DNA of 13,967 bases from Chitinophagaceae bacterium. GTDB taxonomy: Bacteria; Bacteroidota; Bacteroidia; Chitinophagales; Chitinophagaceae. The translations under genes and the position numbers were made by a program. Under the pieces are notes generated by a model, which saw nothing but the letters and a program-made list of their open reading frames with translations, searched no databases and had not been told where the DNA came from. Where the stretch lies: the NCBI GenBank assembly GCA_025924755.1, contig JAICHT010000063.1, positions 1-13,967 of the forward strand, given 5' to 3'. Of this stretch, positions 1-8,129 are shown piece by piece. Within the stretch, counting starts at the first letter, position 1; each line of letters begins with the position of its first letter.

Positions 1-205
1 AAAAATATTCATGTGAATAAAGTATTTCAGGTGTTAGTATTGTCATCAAATCTTTGAGGCGTCAACAAATATTGCACACAACTAGTTAATATACGCACTT
101 TCTTGCTCAAACTTTAATTGGTTTCCAATACATTTTTGAACAAGCCGTACATTATAGTATGGTAATGCGAAATAAAGAAAGCGCAAGTTTTCCACATTTA
201 AAAGC

Positions 206-1312
206 TTATGGCAGTAGCTTTTTAAAAAACGGAATTAATTCCGCCGCCAGTATAGCATGGTCTTCTACACTGGGATGGCCAAGGCAACCATGCGGCTGCA
301 TCGGTTGAAAGAAATGTAGTGCCACCGTTTTATTGGATGGATATAAGGCATCAATATTTTGCTTTACGGCCTTCAAACAGTTCTCTAATAAAGTTCCGTT
401 TCTTCCACTAACCATAGGGCTGCTCAGTAAGGCTATCTGTGCCTCGGGATATTTTGATTTTACCAGTTGCACAAATTTTATATAATTGCTTACAAATACT
501 GCGCTATCAAATGGCAACCGTGTTTTTTTACCATCGCCGTTGCTAAAATCGTTGGTGCCTAATGCGATACTTACTATCTGCGGCTTGTAGGTGGCAAAGT
601 TCCACAATGCGGTGCTGTCATTCTGAAGGTCTGTCTTTTCATACACCTGTGGCATCGTAGGCCCATCGCTGTTCCAGTTGCGGTAAACGCCAATACCGCT
701 CACGCTGCTTACCATAAAATTAGCGCCCAATGCCCTTGCCACCCGCGGCCCGTAAGCATAGTACGCATTATGATGATCGTTATATTCACCCACGTCGCAC
801 GGCATTTCCGATGCATCGGCGGCGGCTCCGCAGGTAATACTATTGCCGATAAATTCTATTAACGGGGCCACAGGGTTGGGCAGCGCTTTTATGTGATTGC
901 CTGTAACTTTTTGTATCAGTATCGGGCCGGTTTGCGCTTCGGTGGCTTTATAGATCCATACCGTATGTTTTCCTTCGTTGGGTGCTGTCAGCACAATAGG
1001 CTGGGATGCATTTCCTTCCACCCGGATTCTTTTTTGATACACACCATCCATTTCATATTGCAGGTAGTTATGGCTGCCGGTATCAGCAAGAGACGCATAC
1101 ACTTCACAGGTGGTTCCTTCAAAGCTAAACCCGAAATGCACGGCCGAACTTATCAGGTTCAGCTTTTGATCTTTAGTAATGCTAAACCTTCCATAAGGCT
1201 GTAAAGCCCTGGCAGGCAGCGCATCAGTAGTGCGGTTGGGCTCTTTTAACGAGGCGCAACCTACAGCAACCAAACAAATGCTTATAAACAAATACCTGAA
1301 GTTATAGCTCAT
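206..1312 (-). CDS. CE2-like acetyl(xylan) esterase, SGNH hydrolase lipoprotein
   Basis: Predicted 368-residue exported esterase that would remove O-acetyl groups from xylan or another glycan. The start is the ATG at 1310-1312; an in-frame TTG seven codons upstream (1331-1333) only adds charged residues before the hydrophobic segment. Residues 1-19 form a short signal sequence ending at Cys19 (AVGC), so a lipoprotein is likely. Residues about 40-145 look like a beta-sandwich, followed by an SGNH domain (about 150-368); this two-domain order is that of carbohydrate esterase family 2. Visible SGNH blocks are GNSIT with the predicted nucleophile Ser158, the glycine block SGIGVYRNW (205-213), GTND with Asn254, and GHPS with His346. 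No Asp sits two or three residues before that His, where many SGNH enzymes have one; a Ser-His dyad has been described for a CE2 enzyme. It is the last gene of the cluster, 90 bases after the CE15-like gene. The fold and esterase role are fairly sure; the natural substrate is inferred from context. Confidence 0.82.
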   Translation of the reverse strand: MSYNFRYLFISICLVAVGCASLKEPNRTTDALPARALQPYGRFSITKDQKLNLISSAVHFGFSFEGTTCEVYASLADTGSHNYLQYEMDGVYQKRIRVEGNASQPIVLTAPNEGKHTVWIYKATEAQTGPILIQKVTGNHIKALPNPVAPLIEFIGNSITCGAAADASEMPCDVGEYNDHHNAYYAYGPRVARALGANFMVSSVSGIGVYRNWNSDGPTMPQVYEKTDLQNDSTALWNFATYKPQIVSIALGTNDFSNGDGKKTRLPFDSAVFVSNYIKFVQLVKSKYPEAQIALLSSPMVSGRNGTLLENCLKAVKQNIDALYPSNKTVALHFFQPMQPHGCLGHPSVEDHAILAAELIPFFKKLLP

Positions 1313-1370
1313 ATTAAAGTGTTTTTTGTACAATTGATATTGTAAGAGTATATTAAAACAGAGATGCTAT

Positions 1371-1386
1371 TAAATTTTGAAATTTA
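1371..1386. repeat. AT-rich palindrome before the last operon gene
   Basis: Two perfect 7-base arms, TAAATTT and AAATTTA, are separated by TG. The palindrome lies in the 90-base gap between the CE15-like and CE2-like genes, the largest gap inside the cluster. It could be a protein-binding site or part of a weak internal promoter (minus-strand TAAATTTC resembles TAnnTTTG with one mismatch, but no TTG lies at the right distance upstream). In AT-rich spacer DNA it may also be chance. Confidence 0.25.
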
Positions 1387-1402
1387 TTTATGCAGACACT
1401 AC

Positions 1403-2761
1403 TTACTTCGCTTTCAGATACCGGCTGGCAAACTCAATAAATGTAGGCCAGTTTGGGCCCGTGGTATGGCCGCCGCTATGCTGGCGAAAAGCAATATCAC
1501 CATTGATTAATGGGGTTTCCAGCGGGGGCATTTCAGTAGTACCCAAATCTTTTTTGCCCAAAAGTTGATATACCGGCCCGGCATATACGCCGCCTAAAAA
1601 CATGCCCTTATCATCTACCCAATTTCCTTCTACTGCTGGCGAACCTGTACTGATAAACACGGGGCGGGGCGCACACAAAGCCACTAATTCATGCGCATCT
1701 ACCGGCAGATCATTTGGAGTAAGCGGACCGGCATATTTAATAAAGTTACCGGCAAACCAATGATACTCGGCAGAGGAAGCCAGGTTTTCTACCTGCTCTC
1801 CAAATACCCGCCGTAGTAACTTTACACCTCCTGCACCCGAAGAACCAATAAACGCAATTGCAAAACGCGGATCGTAGGCCATGGTAACCGCGGCTGCTTT
1901 ACCAAAGCGGGAGAGGCCTTCAATACCTACCTGGGCCGCATCCACGTCTTTATCGGTTTCAAAATAATCCAAAGCCCTGCTGGCACCCCAGGCCCAGGCC
2001 CGTAAAGCGCCCCAGTCATCCGGTTGGCGCGGCTGGCCTTTGTTCACCAAACCAATAATGCCCTGCGTTAGTCCGGCACCATTATCGGCCTGGTAAGAGG
2101 TGGGAATCAATACCGCATAGCCCCAGCCTTTGGCTAAGAGTTGCTGCTTCCAGTCGGGGCCCGTTTGCACAGGCGTACCTGGCGGTGGCGGAGGCATTTT
2201 AAAACCGGGTGGAAATACAAAGCCAAATTCCATGATTACCGGCACCGGCCCTTTTGCAGCAGCAGGAGTTGTAAGCGTTAAATCCATATCTACTTTAATA
2301 GAAGGATAAGAAGTATTGTCTACATGCCCGATCAACTTTTTAGTAACCACAGCGACACTGGCATTCATTTCTTTGACCGTGCTTGCTACCTCCCATGTTA
2401 CTTTAGGAAGATGATCCGGAACCTTGCCATAAACCTCGCGGTTAAAATCAGCGACTATTTCCGGGCGGCGTTTGTTCCACCACATTTTAGCAGTAGTTAC
2501 CTTTTGACCATTTTTTAATATCAAAGGATCAGGATAGTTAGAATAGGGATTGGCTTTGCCTTCATCAGCATTGGCTGCGTTGGGGGCTTGTGGGTTGCCG
2601 GAAGGGCCGGGACGCAAACTATCAATATGCAGCAGCGACATCATGTGCTGATGATCTGCTTCGGATAATTGGCGGATGCTGTCCATAGCCTGGCGGTTAA
2701 ATTGTGCTGCACCATTAAAAGCAATGGCCATGAAAGCAAAAAGGTATAGTACATGCTTCAT
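1403..2761 (-). CDS. CE15 glucuronoyl esterase-like protein
   Basis: Predicted 452-residue exported alpha/beta hydrolase. CE15 enzymes cut the ester between 4-O-methyl-glucuronic acid on xylan and lignin alcohols. The ATG at 2759-2761 is chosen because it directly precedes a clean signal peptide (cleavage near Ala19-Gln20) and follows the previous stop by 4 bases; a longer frame would overlap the upstream gene. The N-terminal region ends in a typical YPDPL stretch (76-80). The nucleophile elbow is GLSRFGK (282-288) with Ser284, matching the family pattern G-x-S-R-x-G-K. Further CE15-like signatures are SSGAGG (307-312), VDAHELVALCAPRPV (354-368), WVDDKGMFLGG (381-391) and GGHTTGP with His432. 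The acid found in fungal enzymes shortly after the nucleophile is not seen (Ser307-Ser308 there), so an acid from a later loop, such as Asp355, may serve. A five-proline run (190-194) sits in a loop. Family assignment is good; activity is not proven. Confidence 0.85.
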   Translation of the reverse strand: MKHVLYLFAFMAIAFNGAAQFNRQAMDSIRQLSEADHQHMMSLLHIDSLRPGPSGNPQAPNAANADEGKANPYSNYPDPLILKNGQKVTTAKMWWNKRRPEIVADFNREVYGKVPDHLPKVTWEVASTVKEMNASVAVVTKKLIGHVDNTSYPSIKVDMDLTLTTPAAAKGPVPVIMEFGFVFPPGFKMPPPPPGTPVQTGPDWKQQLLAKGWGYAVLIPTSYQADNGAGLTQGIIGLVNKGQPRQPDDWGALRAWAWGASRALDYFETDKDVDAAQVGIEGLSRFGKAAAVTMAYDPRFAIAFIGSSGAGGVKLLRRVFGEQVENLASSAEYHWFAGNFIKYAGPLTPNDLPVDAHELVALCAPRPVFISTGSPAVEGNWVDDKGMFLGGVYAGPVYQLLGKKDLGTTEMPPLETPLINGDIAFRQHSGGHTTGPNWPTFIEFASRYLKAK

Positions 2762-2765
2762 CCTA

Positions 2766-3566
2766 TTAATTATTTTTCTGTTGGCTTGATTTAATGAATT
2801 CTGCCACGTCAATCATTGGTGCAATCCAGATTTTGTTTTCATTTTGTTTTAAATAATGAAGCAATTGGCTATGCGCCGGCAATGACACATTGAGCGCATG
2901 TTCGCCACCTACACCATGAAATAAAAAAACCAGTAAGGTATGCGTATCCATAGCCTTTTTTACCAGTGCTATCAACTCGTCGCCCGACTGCCCATTAATG
3001 CTATAACAACCAATATTGTACAAATCTATTTTTTCAATTGCAAGCATTTCGGGTATTACACCACGGGCAGCCACAAAATCATTTTTCATAGGATCAATAT
3101 AAGATGTATCGTCAATTTTAGTATCGCCGCAAGGATAAGCAAAGGTGCGTTTGCTTTTTCCGTCTATAGCTTTCAACAACGTATTCATGGTTTTCATTTC
3201 ATCCGTAATGCGCCTTACGGTATACCGGCTCAGATCATAATCCGGCTTCACAAAACTTCTTCCGGACATATTGCCGGCGCAGGGATGATATACGGTATGA
3301 TTTCCTAATTCATGGCCTTCGGCGGCAGCAGCCCGCCATTTAGGTATTTGTGCCGATAGGCCGCCAAAATAATCTGATATATAAAAGGTGCCTTTCAATC
3401 CTACACTGTCCAAAGCAGGCACTACATTACTTAAATCCACATTCAACCCATCGTCATACGTGAGTACTACCGCACAACTTTTGCCATGCCAGGTAGTAGC
3501 TGTTTGTGCTTTTAAGTTTACTAAAGTTCCAAAGCTGATGATAAAAAGTAAAAGTATTTTTTTCAT
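2766..3566 (-). CDS. Polysaccharide deacetylase-like protein (CE4/NodB-type fold)
   Basis: Predicted 266-residue secreted deacetylase with a signal peptide ending near Ala20-Gln21. The NodB homology motifs are visible in order: TYDDG (36-40) with the usual base and metal-binding aspartates Asp38 and Asp39, HTVYHP (90-95) with metal-binding His90 and His94, TFAYPCG (141-147) in place of the motif-3 Arg-Pro-Pro-Tyr core, and LFHGVGG (215-221) carrying the C-terminal His motif. A divalent-metal-dependent deacetylase is therefore likely. Family members act on acetylxylan, chitin oligomers or peptidoglycan; the neighbours favour xylan or another hemicellulose. It starts 5 bases after the preceding stop codon with AAGGA just before the ATG, and ends 4 bases before the CE15-like gene, so co-transcription is nearly certain. 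It resembles the product of the plus-strand gene at 9206-10522 in motif spacing near both ends, but lacks that protein's long insertion and C-terminal extension. Confidence 0.82.
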   Translation of the reverse strand: MKKILLLFIISFGTLVNLKAQTATTWHGKSCAVVLTYDDGLNVDLSNVVPALDSVGLKGTFYISDYFGGLSAQIPKWRAAAAEGHELGNHTVYHPCAGNMSGRSFVKPDYDLSRYTVRRITDEMKTMNTLLKAIDGKSKRTFAYPCGDTKIDDTSYIDPMKNDFVAARGVIPEMLAIEKIDLYNIGCYSINGQSGDELIALVKKAMDTHTLLVFLFHGVGGEHALNVSLPAHSQLLHYLKQNENKIWIAPMIDVAEFIKSSQQKNN

Positions 3567-3571
3567 ATTCC

Positions 3572-5506
3572 TTATTCATTATTTGTTTCAAATGGTGAGG
3601 CCGGCAAGCCTTCTTTGTTGTACAAATTAGCGCCATCAGGGCTATCGGCCCAGGCATAGCGAACGTATTTTGGATCTGCAATGTCATCGCTCCAAACCAC
3701 TACGGTATTGCCTTCTATTTTGGCGTTGGCCCATACATATTTTTTGTCGGCACCGGCAATAGCAAACCGGTTCAATGCTTCACCATCGTTGGTGGTCAGT
3801 CCGCTGCCGGTATTGCTAAACGTTAGTACCATTTTATTTCCCTTAATAACAGAAGATTGGTAAATAGGCCCTGAATAAACACCGTTTTTTTCGCCATATG
3901 CCGTATGTTCCGCCGCCAGCGCCAACCGGTCGCCCACATCTTTTTTATCATCCGGATGCACATCGTTCCACTCGCCCAGATCAATAGTTACCGCCATGCC
4001 CGTATTAGGTACGGATAAGGTTTTTAATTGTGCCTGCCGCAATACTGCCCAATCACTTTCGGCAGGGAGATAGGTAACATCGCCAAAGCCTGGAAGCTGC
4101 GCATAAATAAATGGTACGGCACCTTCGTTCCATTTACTTCGCCAGTCTTTAATTAATGCGGGAAGCAGCCTGGTATATTCCGATGCATTGCTGCTATTGG
4201 TTTCACCCTGGTACCACAATATGCCCTTGATACTATAGTTGGTTACCGGTGCAATCATGGCATTATACAAAGCTGTCGGTTGGTTTTGAAGTGATATAGG
4301 TGTGACCGGATTTTTTTGCGGAAGAAATGCAGCACCTACTTTATATTGCCAGTCGCCTTTGAGGGTAACGGTCTGACCATTTGCAGAAATAAAATAAGGT
4401 TTGTCGGGAACAAATCCGCCCTTACCGCTGTAATTGATAACACGAACCACTATTAGATTTCTTCCCGCTATCAGCACTCCGGCAGGCAGCTTGTAAATTC
4501 TTTGCGGATATTGATAAGTAGTAGTTCCAACCTGCTTTCCATTCACATACAAAACATCAGCATCTACAATCCTTCCCAAAAAAATGGTGGCAGGAACGCC
4601 GGTCATAGCAGTGGGAATATCAATTTCTTTCCGGTACCAAACTATTCCGTCCAGGTCTTTAATTCCCTGGTCTTCCCAATAGCCGGGTATAGTAATGTTG
4701 TGCCAGTTTTTAGCTGCATAATTGGTATCATACCACGCAATAGCACCAGTCAAACCCTTATCCTGCGGCCTGGGTAGCGAAGCAGTATAGGCAGCTGCTT
4801 TCCGGGCAGTACTGTTAATGTAAGCCGTGTCTTTGTTTTTTTCAATAGTGTTAGTAATAGCCGGAAATTCTTTTAGTCCTTCTTCACTCGTCCAGGCTTC
4901 AATAGGAGTGCCGCCAACGCTGGAATTAATGAGACCTATAGGCACGCCATACTTCTTGTACAGAGCTTTACCAAAAAAATAGGCTACGGCCGAAAACTGC
5001 AACACATCCTGCGGATTGGCACACTTCCAATACCCGGTGGGCAGGTTGTCCCGCGGTTGTTGTAAATCGGTTACTGTAGGAATCCAGAATTGCCGAATCA
5101 TCGGGTAATTGGCCTGTGCAATTTCAGTGGCATATCGTGTACTATGCAACGCCATTTGATGCACCATATTGGATTGCCCGGAACACAGCCACACATCACC
5201 TACTAAAATGTCGTGAAGTACCAGGTGATTACTTCCATCGATATGCATCGTGTATGGCCCGCCTGCTTTGGTTGGCGCTAATTGTAAACGCCATTTGCCA
5301 TCTGCACCGGCAGCAGTATGATAGTTTTTCTTATTGAAATTGATATGCACTTTTTCGCCGGTGGCCGCCCAGCCCCATACATTTATTTTTGCATCCCGCT
5401 GCAATATCATACTGTCTCTAATCAGTTGCGGTAAACGCACCTGGGCAAAAGAAGTATGAACTATTATCAATAAAAAAAAGCCAGGAAAAATCTTTCCTAA
5501 TTTCAT
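3572..5506 (-). CDS. Sialate O-acetylesterase family (CE20-like) SGNH esterase
   Basis: Predicted 644-residue secreted carbohydrate O-acetylesterase; the signal peptide ends near Ala21-Gln22. Order of parts: an N-terminal beta domain (about 23-100), the first half of the SGNH domain with GQSNM (110-114, predicted nucleophile Ser112) and SVGGTPIEAW (196-205), an inserted jelly-roll-like region (about 255-395) resembling the sugar-binding domain of GH2 proteins (GYWEDQG, WYRKEI), the second SGNH half with WYQGETN (431-437) and DVHP carrying Asp515 and His517, and a C-terminal beta region. An SGNH domain split by a beta insert is the layout described for CE20 xyloglucan acetylesterases. Annotated sialate O-acetylesterases look similar, but nothing here suggests sialic acid; with GH115 and CE15 beside it, deacetylation of xylan or xyloglucan is the better guess. 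The gene begins 2 bases after the GH115 stop codon, which suggests translational coupling. Confidence 0.87.
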   Translation of the reverse strand: MKLGKIFPGFFLLIIVHTSFAQVRLPQLIRDSMILQRDAKINVWGWAATGEKVHINFNKKNYHTAAGADGKWRLQLAPTKAGGPYTMHIDGSNHLVLHDILVGDVWLCSGQSNMVHQMALHSTRYATEIAQANYPMIRQFWIPTVTDLQQPRDNLPTGYWKCANPQDVLQFSAVAYFFGKALYKKYGVPIGLINSSVGGTPIEAWTSEEGLKEFPAITNTIEKNKDTAYINSTARKAAAYTASLPRPQDKGLTGAIAWYDTNYAAKNWHNITIPGYWEDQGIKDLDGIVWYRKEIDIPTAMTGVPATIFLGRIVDADVLYVNGKQVGTTTYQYPQRIYKLPAGVLIAGRNLIVVRVINYSGKGGFVPDKPYFISANGQTVTLKGDWQYKVGAAFLPQKNPVTPISLQNQPTALYNAMIAPVTNYSIKGILWYQGETNSSNASEYTRLLPALIKDWRSKWNEGAVPFIYAQLPGFGDVTYLPAESDWAVLRQAQLKTLSVPNTGMAVTIDLGEWNDVHPDDKKDVGDRLALAAEHTAYGEKNGVYSGPIYQSSVIKGNKMVLTFSNTGSGLTTNDGEALNRFAIAGADKKYVWANAKIEGNTVVVWSDDIADPKYVRYAWADSPDGANLYNKEGLPASPFETNNE

Positions 5507-5508
5507 AG

Positions 5509-8097
5509 TTATTTAATTTTTGTTTCCGGCGGGCCTAAATAACTTTCTTTCAACCCGCCCATATCTACTACTAATTTTTGCAGCACCACTGCCGGATCTA
5601 TCATCCAGAATTTCAACACATGTTTTCCTGTTTGTGCAATAGTATGCGGTGAAACTTTTTCAATGATATTATTAGCTACCCATTGATTCCATACTGCTTC
5701 GGAATACCCTTCGTTCATATCAATGATTACCGGTTGCTCCTTATCTATTGAAATACCAAAGCGCAATCCCTGGTTATGGAAAGGTAAGGTAGGCGAAAGG
5801 TAGACATGCACTTTTGCATTGCCGGTATTACTTACATAAAAATCATATTCCAAATGCGGGCTGTTAGCTGATAGTGTAACGGCTTTTGCTGTAACCGGAG
5901 CGGCCTCCACAGCCGAAAGCGTCCGGCCCAAATTAGGAATTACCTGCCAATGAATGGATGGCGTGTTTACTGCTTTTGAATAGTGAGTTGCTTCTATAGA
6001 AACATACCCGTTGCTTTCTGCAAAGGCATTGCCGGTGCTATTTTTAGGAATGATATACTTGTTATTATCAACCACTTTTTTTTCTGTGCTGTCTATGCCA
6101 TTTGTACTACTTACTTTATTAGCAGCAGAAGCATTTACATACACCACTTCCGGCATTTTATTAAAAGGAGGTTGCTGCCAATAGGTATAGCCAATATGGG
6201 TTTGATCCATCATATGGTGCCATTTGCCGTCGGCCAAAGTATCGTTGTAATACTTGCTGATTAAAGAATCTTTAATAAAAAGTTCTTTCACTTTATCAGC
6301 ATATGTATTAGCTAAGGGATTGTTTTCTTGGGCATACCTTCTATTCTTTGCCACTGCTATATACAACTCGTTTAAATTAGCGCTGGCCTGCACGGGATGG
6401 AGCACCAATTCGTAAAACGCATCTTTATATTCAGCCGGCAAATTTTTATTTATTTTTTCTGCTTCTGCAAGTAAATCATTATACTTCTTCACTACGTCAT
6501 CTGCTTCGTGATAATTGCTGATACTATAGGTTTCGGGTGCCAGTAATTCGGGTTTGCGGCTGCTGTTGTACTTGGTATATTTTGCAATGATATCGCCGAT
6601 TTGTTTTGCATACAGATCGCCAAATTGTGCAGCAGCCCACTGTGTATAATAATCCGGCAGTTTATCGGCTGTCCATTCGTTGGGATTCCATGCATAGTCT
6701 AAAAAAAAGCTGATGGGAAACTCCATAGGTTTTAAATCGCCCACATTTACAATCCATACTTTATCTACGCCATATTCATAAGCCAGGTGCATCTGCTCCC
6801 AGGTGCGTTCAATTTGGTTGGTGTTGATCCATTTATAATTTCTTGGTCCGCCTACATAATCAAAATGGTAATAAATGCCATAGCCCCCGCGGCGGGGTAC
6901 GTCACTTAGTTTGGGCAGTTTGCGGATATCACCCCAGTTATCATCGCATAATAAAAGCGTTACATCATCGGGCACCCGCATGCCCTTGTCGTAATAGTCC
7001 TGCACTTCTTTATACAAAGCCCACATTTGTGGTGTGGCGGCAGCTGGTTTCCCGGTTACATCTGCAATGATCTTTCGCTGGTCGGTTACAATTTTTTCCA
7101 GCAGGCTGATAGCAGTTCCTTCGGTCATCGGCATATCGCCATCGCCCCGCATACCAATGGTCACAATACTTTCATGATGGTCCATATGCTGAATGCCTTT
7201 TTTCCAAAAAGCCTGCAGTACGGCTGCATTACTGTCGTAGTTCCACGGGCCGCTACCATATCGTTTCCATTCCTGTTGTGCCCGCAGCATCGGCTCGTGG
7301 TGCGATGTGCCCATAACGATGCCATATTGATTGGCTAATATCGGGTTCAATGTATCATCATCATTAAACGCATTACCCCACATAGCCGGCCATAGATAAT
7401 TTCCGCGTAATCGTAACAGCAGTTCAAATATTTTCTCATACACCTGATGATTTACTCCCCCGTATTTTTCTTTGGTCCAACCAGAAAACGCCGGTGCTTC
7501 ATCGTTAATAAAAATGCCCCGGTATTTAACAGCAGGCGGACCATACAGATACACTCCTTTTTTTACATACACTTCTTTCTTTTTCTTTACCGGCACATCG
7601 GCCCACCAGTACCAGGGCGATACCCCTATCTGTTTGGACAACTCAAATACGCCATAGGCTGTGCCGCGCTTGTCGCTTCCGGCAATAACCAATGCCTTGT
7701 TGATGCCTTGTAACGGATGCGTTAAAACCTGTATAGTAAAAGCTTCCCATTTGCCTTTAATGCTATCCACCTTCAGCTTTTTTTCACTCACCAGTTGTTT
7801 AATGACCGGTGATTTTTCTATCGATCCGATTATGATCATAGTAGCAGTAGCGGAAGATAATGCATTGGTTATTGTAGCTTTTTGGCCTGTTACTTTTTCA
7901 ATATCCTCTTGTAAAAAATGCGCTGCTTTCTGCACCAGCCAATCATCAGCCGTATCTATATAGATACCAGCAGCCCCAGCACCCGATACTACCGCAAAAG
8001 CACCGGCTTCTTTTTTACCGGAAATAAAATTTTGTGCATGAAGATGAGCATATACAAAAAGCAAAATGAAAGAAAGCGCAACAAATTTTGATGTCAT
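5509..8097 (-). CDS. GH115 xylan alpha-1,2-glucuronidase
   Basis: Predicted 862-residue secreted glycoside hydrolase of family 115, which removes (4-O-methyl-)D-glucuronic acid from the xylose units of glucuronoxylan, including internal ones. The signal peptide ends near Ala21-Gln22. An N-terminal alpha/beta domain (about 30-180) precedes a TIM-barrel region (about 190-530) with strong family signatures: KYRGIFINDE (191-200), LWPAMWGNAF (235-244), MGTSHHEPM (262-270), IGMRGDGDMPM (314-324), LLCDDNWGDIRKLP (382-395) and HFDYVGGPRNYKW (411-423). A helical region follows (about 530-660), then a C-terminal beta-sandwich (about 700-855). The length is usual for the family and no break is seen. It is the second gene of the cluster, 32 bases after the SDR gene, and it anchors the interpretation of the locus as glucuronoxylan side-chain removal. 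Regulation would come from the region upstream of the SDR gene. Confidence 0.94.
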   Translation of the reverse strand: MTSKFVALSFILLFVYAHLHAQNFISGKKEAGAFAVVSGAGAAGIYIDTADDWLVQKAAHFLQEDIEKVTGQKATITNALSSATATMIIIGSIEKSPVIKQLVSEKKLKVDSIKGKWEAFTIQVLTHPLQGINKALVIAGSDKRGTAYGVFELSKQIGVSPWYWWADVPVKKKKEVYVKKGVYLYGPPAVKYRGIFINDEAPAFSGWTKEKYGGVNHQVYEKIFELLLRLRGNYLWPAMWGNAFNDDDTLNPILANQYGIVMGTSHHEPMLRAQQEWKRYGSGPWNYDSNAAVLQAFWKKGIQHMDHHESIVTIGMRGDGDMPMTEGTAISLLEKIVTDQRKIIADVTGKPAAATPQMWALYKEVQDYYDKGMRVPDDVTLLLCDDNWGDIRKLPKLSDVPRRGGYGIYYHFDYVGGPRNYKWINTNQIERTWEQMHLAYEYGVDKVWIVNVGDLKPMEFPISFFLDYAWNPNEWTADKLPDYYTQWAAAQFGDLYAKQIGDIIAKYTKYNSSRKPELLAPETYSISNYHEADDVVKKYNDLLAEAEKINKNLPAEYKDAFYELVLHPVQASANLNELYIAVAKNRRYAQENNPLANTYADKVKELFIKDSLISKYYNDTLADGKWHHMMDQTHIGYTYWQQPPFNKMPEVVYVNASAANKVSSTNGIDSTEKKVVDNNKYIIPKNSTGNAFAESNGYVSIEATHYSKAVNTPSIHWQVIPNLGRTLSAVEAAPVTAKAVTLSANSPHLEYDFYVSNTGNAKVHVYLSPTLPFHNQGLRFGISIDKEQPVIIDMNEGYSEAVWNQWVANNIIEKVSPHTIAQTGKHVLKFWMIDPAVVLQKLVVDMGGLKESYLGPPETKIK

Positions 8098-8129
8098 ACC
8101 CGTTTACTTTATATGCTATCCATATCAAT

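Noticed and set aside
117..129. Small hairpin ATTGG-TTT-CCAAT downstream of the CE2-like gene
   Set aside because: A 5-base stem without a T-run is too weak to call a terminator.
200..222. Hairpin with 7-base arms AAAAGCT/AGCTTTT over the CE2-like stop codon
   Set aside because: The stem is AT-rich, overlaps the coding end and is not followed by a clear T-run, so it is a poor intrinsic terminator candidate.
893..1204. Open frame of 103 codons on the plus strand inside the CE2-like gene
   Set aside because: It is antisense to a well-supported gene, has no recognisable domain and fits the shadow expected from codon use; similar plus-strand frames across 1377-8800 and 11063-13592 are dismissed for the same reason.
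2762..2812. Extended start for the CE15-like gene, 17 codons upstream
   Set aside because: It would overlap the preceding gene and bury a clean signal peptide; the ATG at 2759-2761 is better.
3454..3687. Minus-strand frame of 77 codons overlapping the deacetylase and CE20-like genes
   Set aside because: It overlaps two real genes in another frame and shows no signal peptide or domain.
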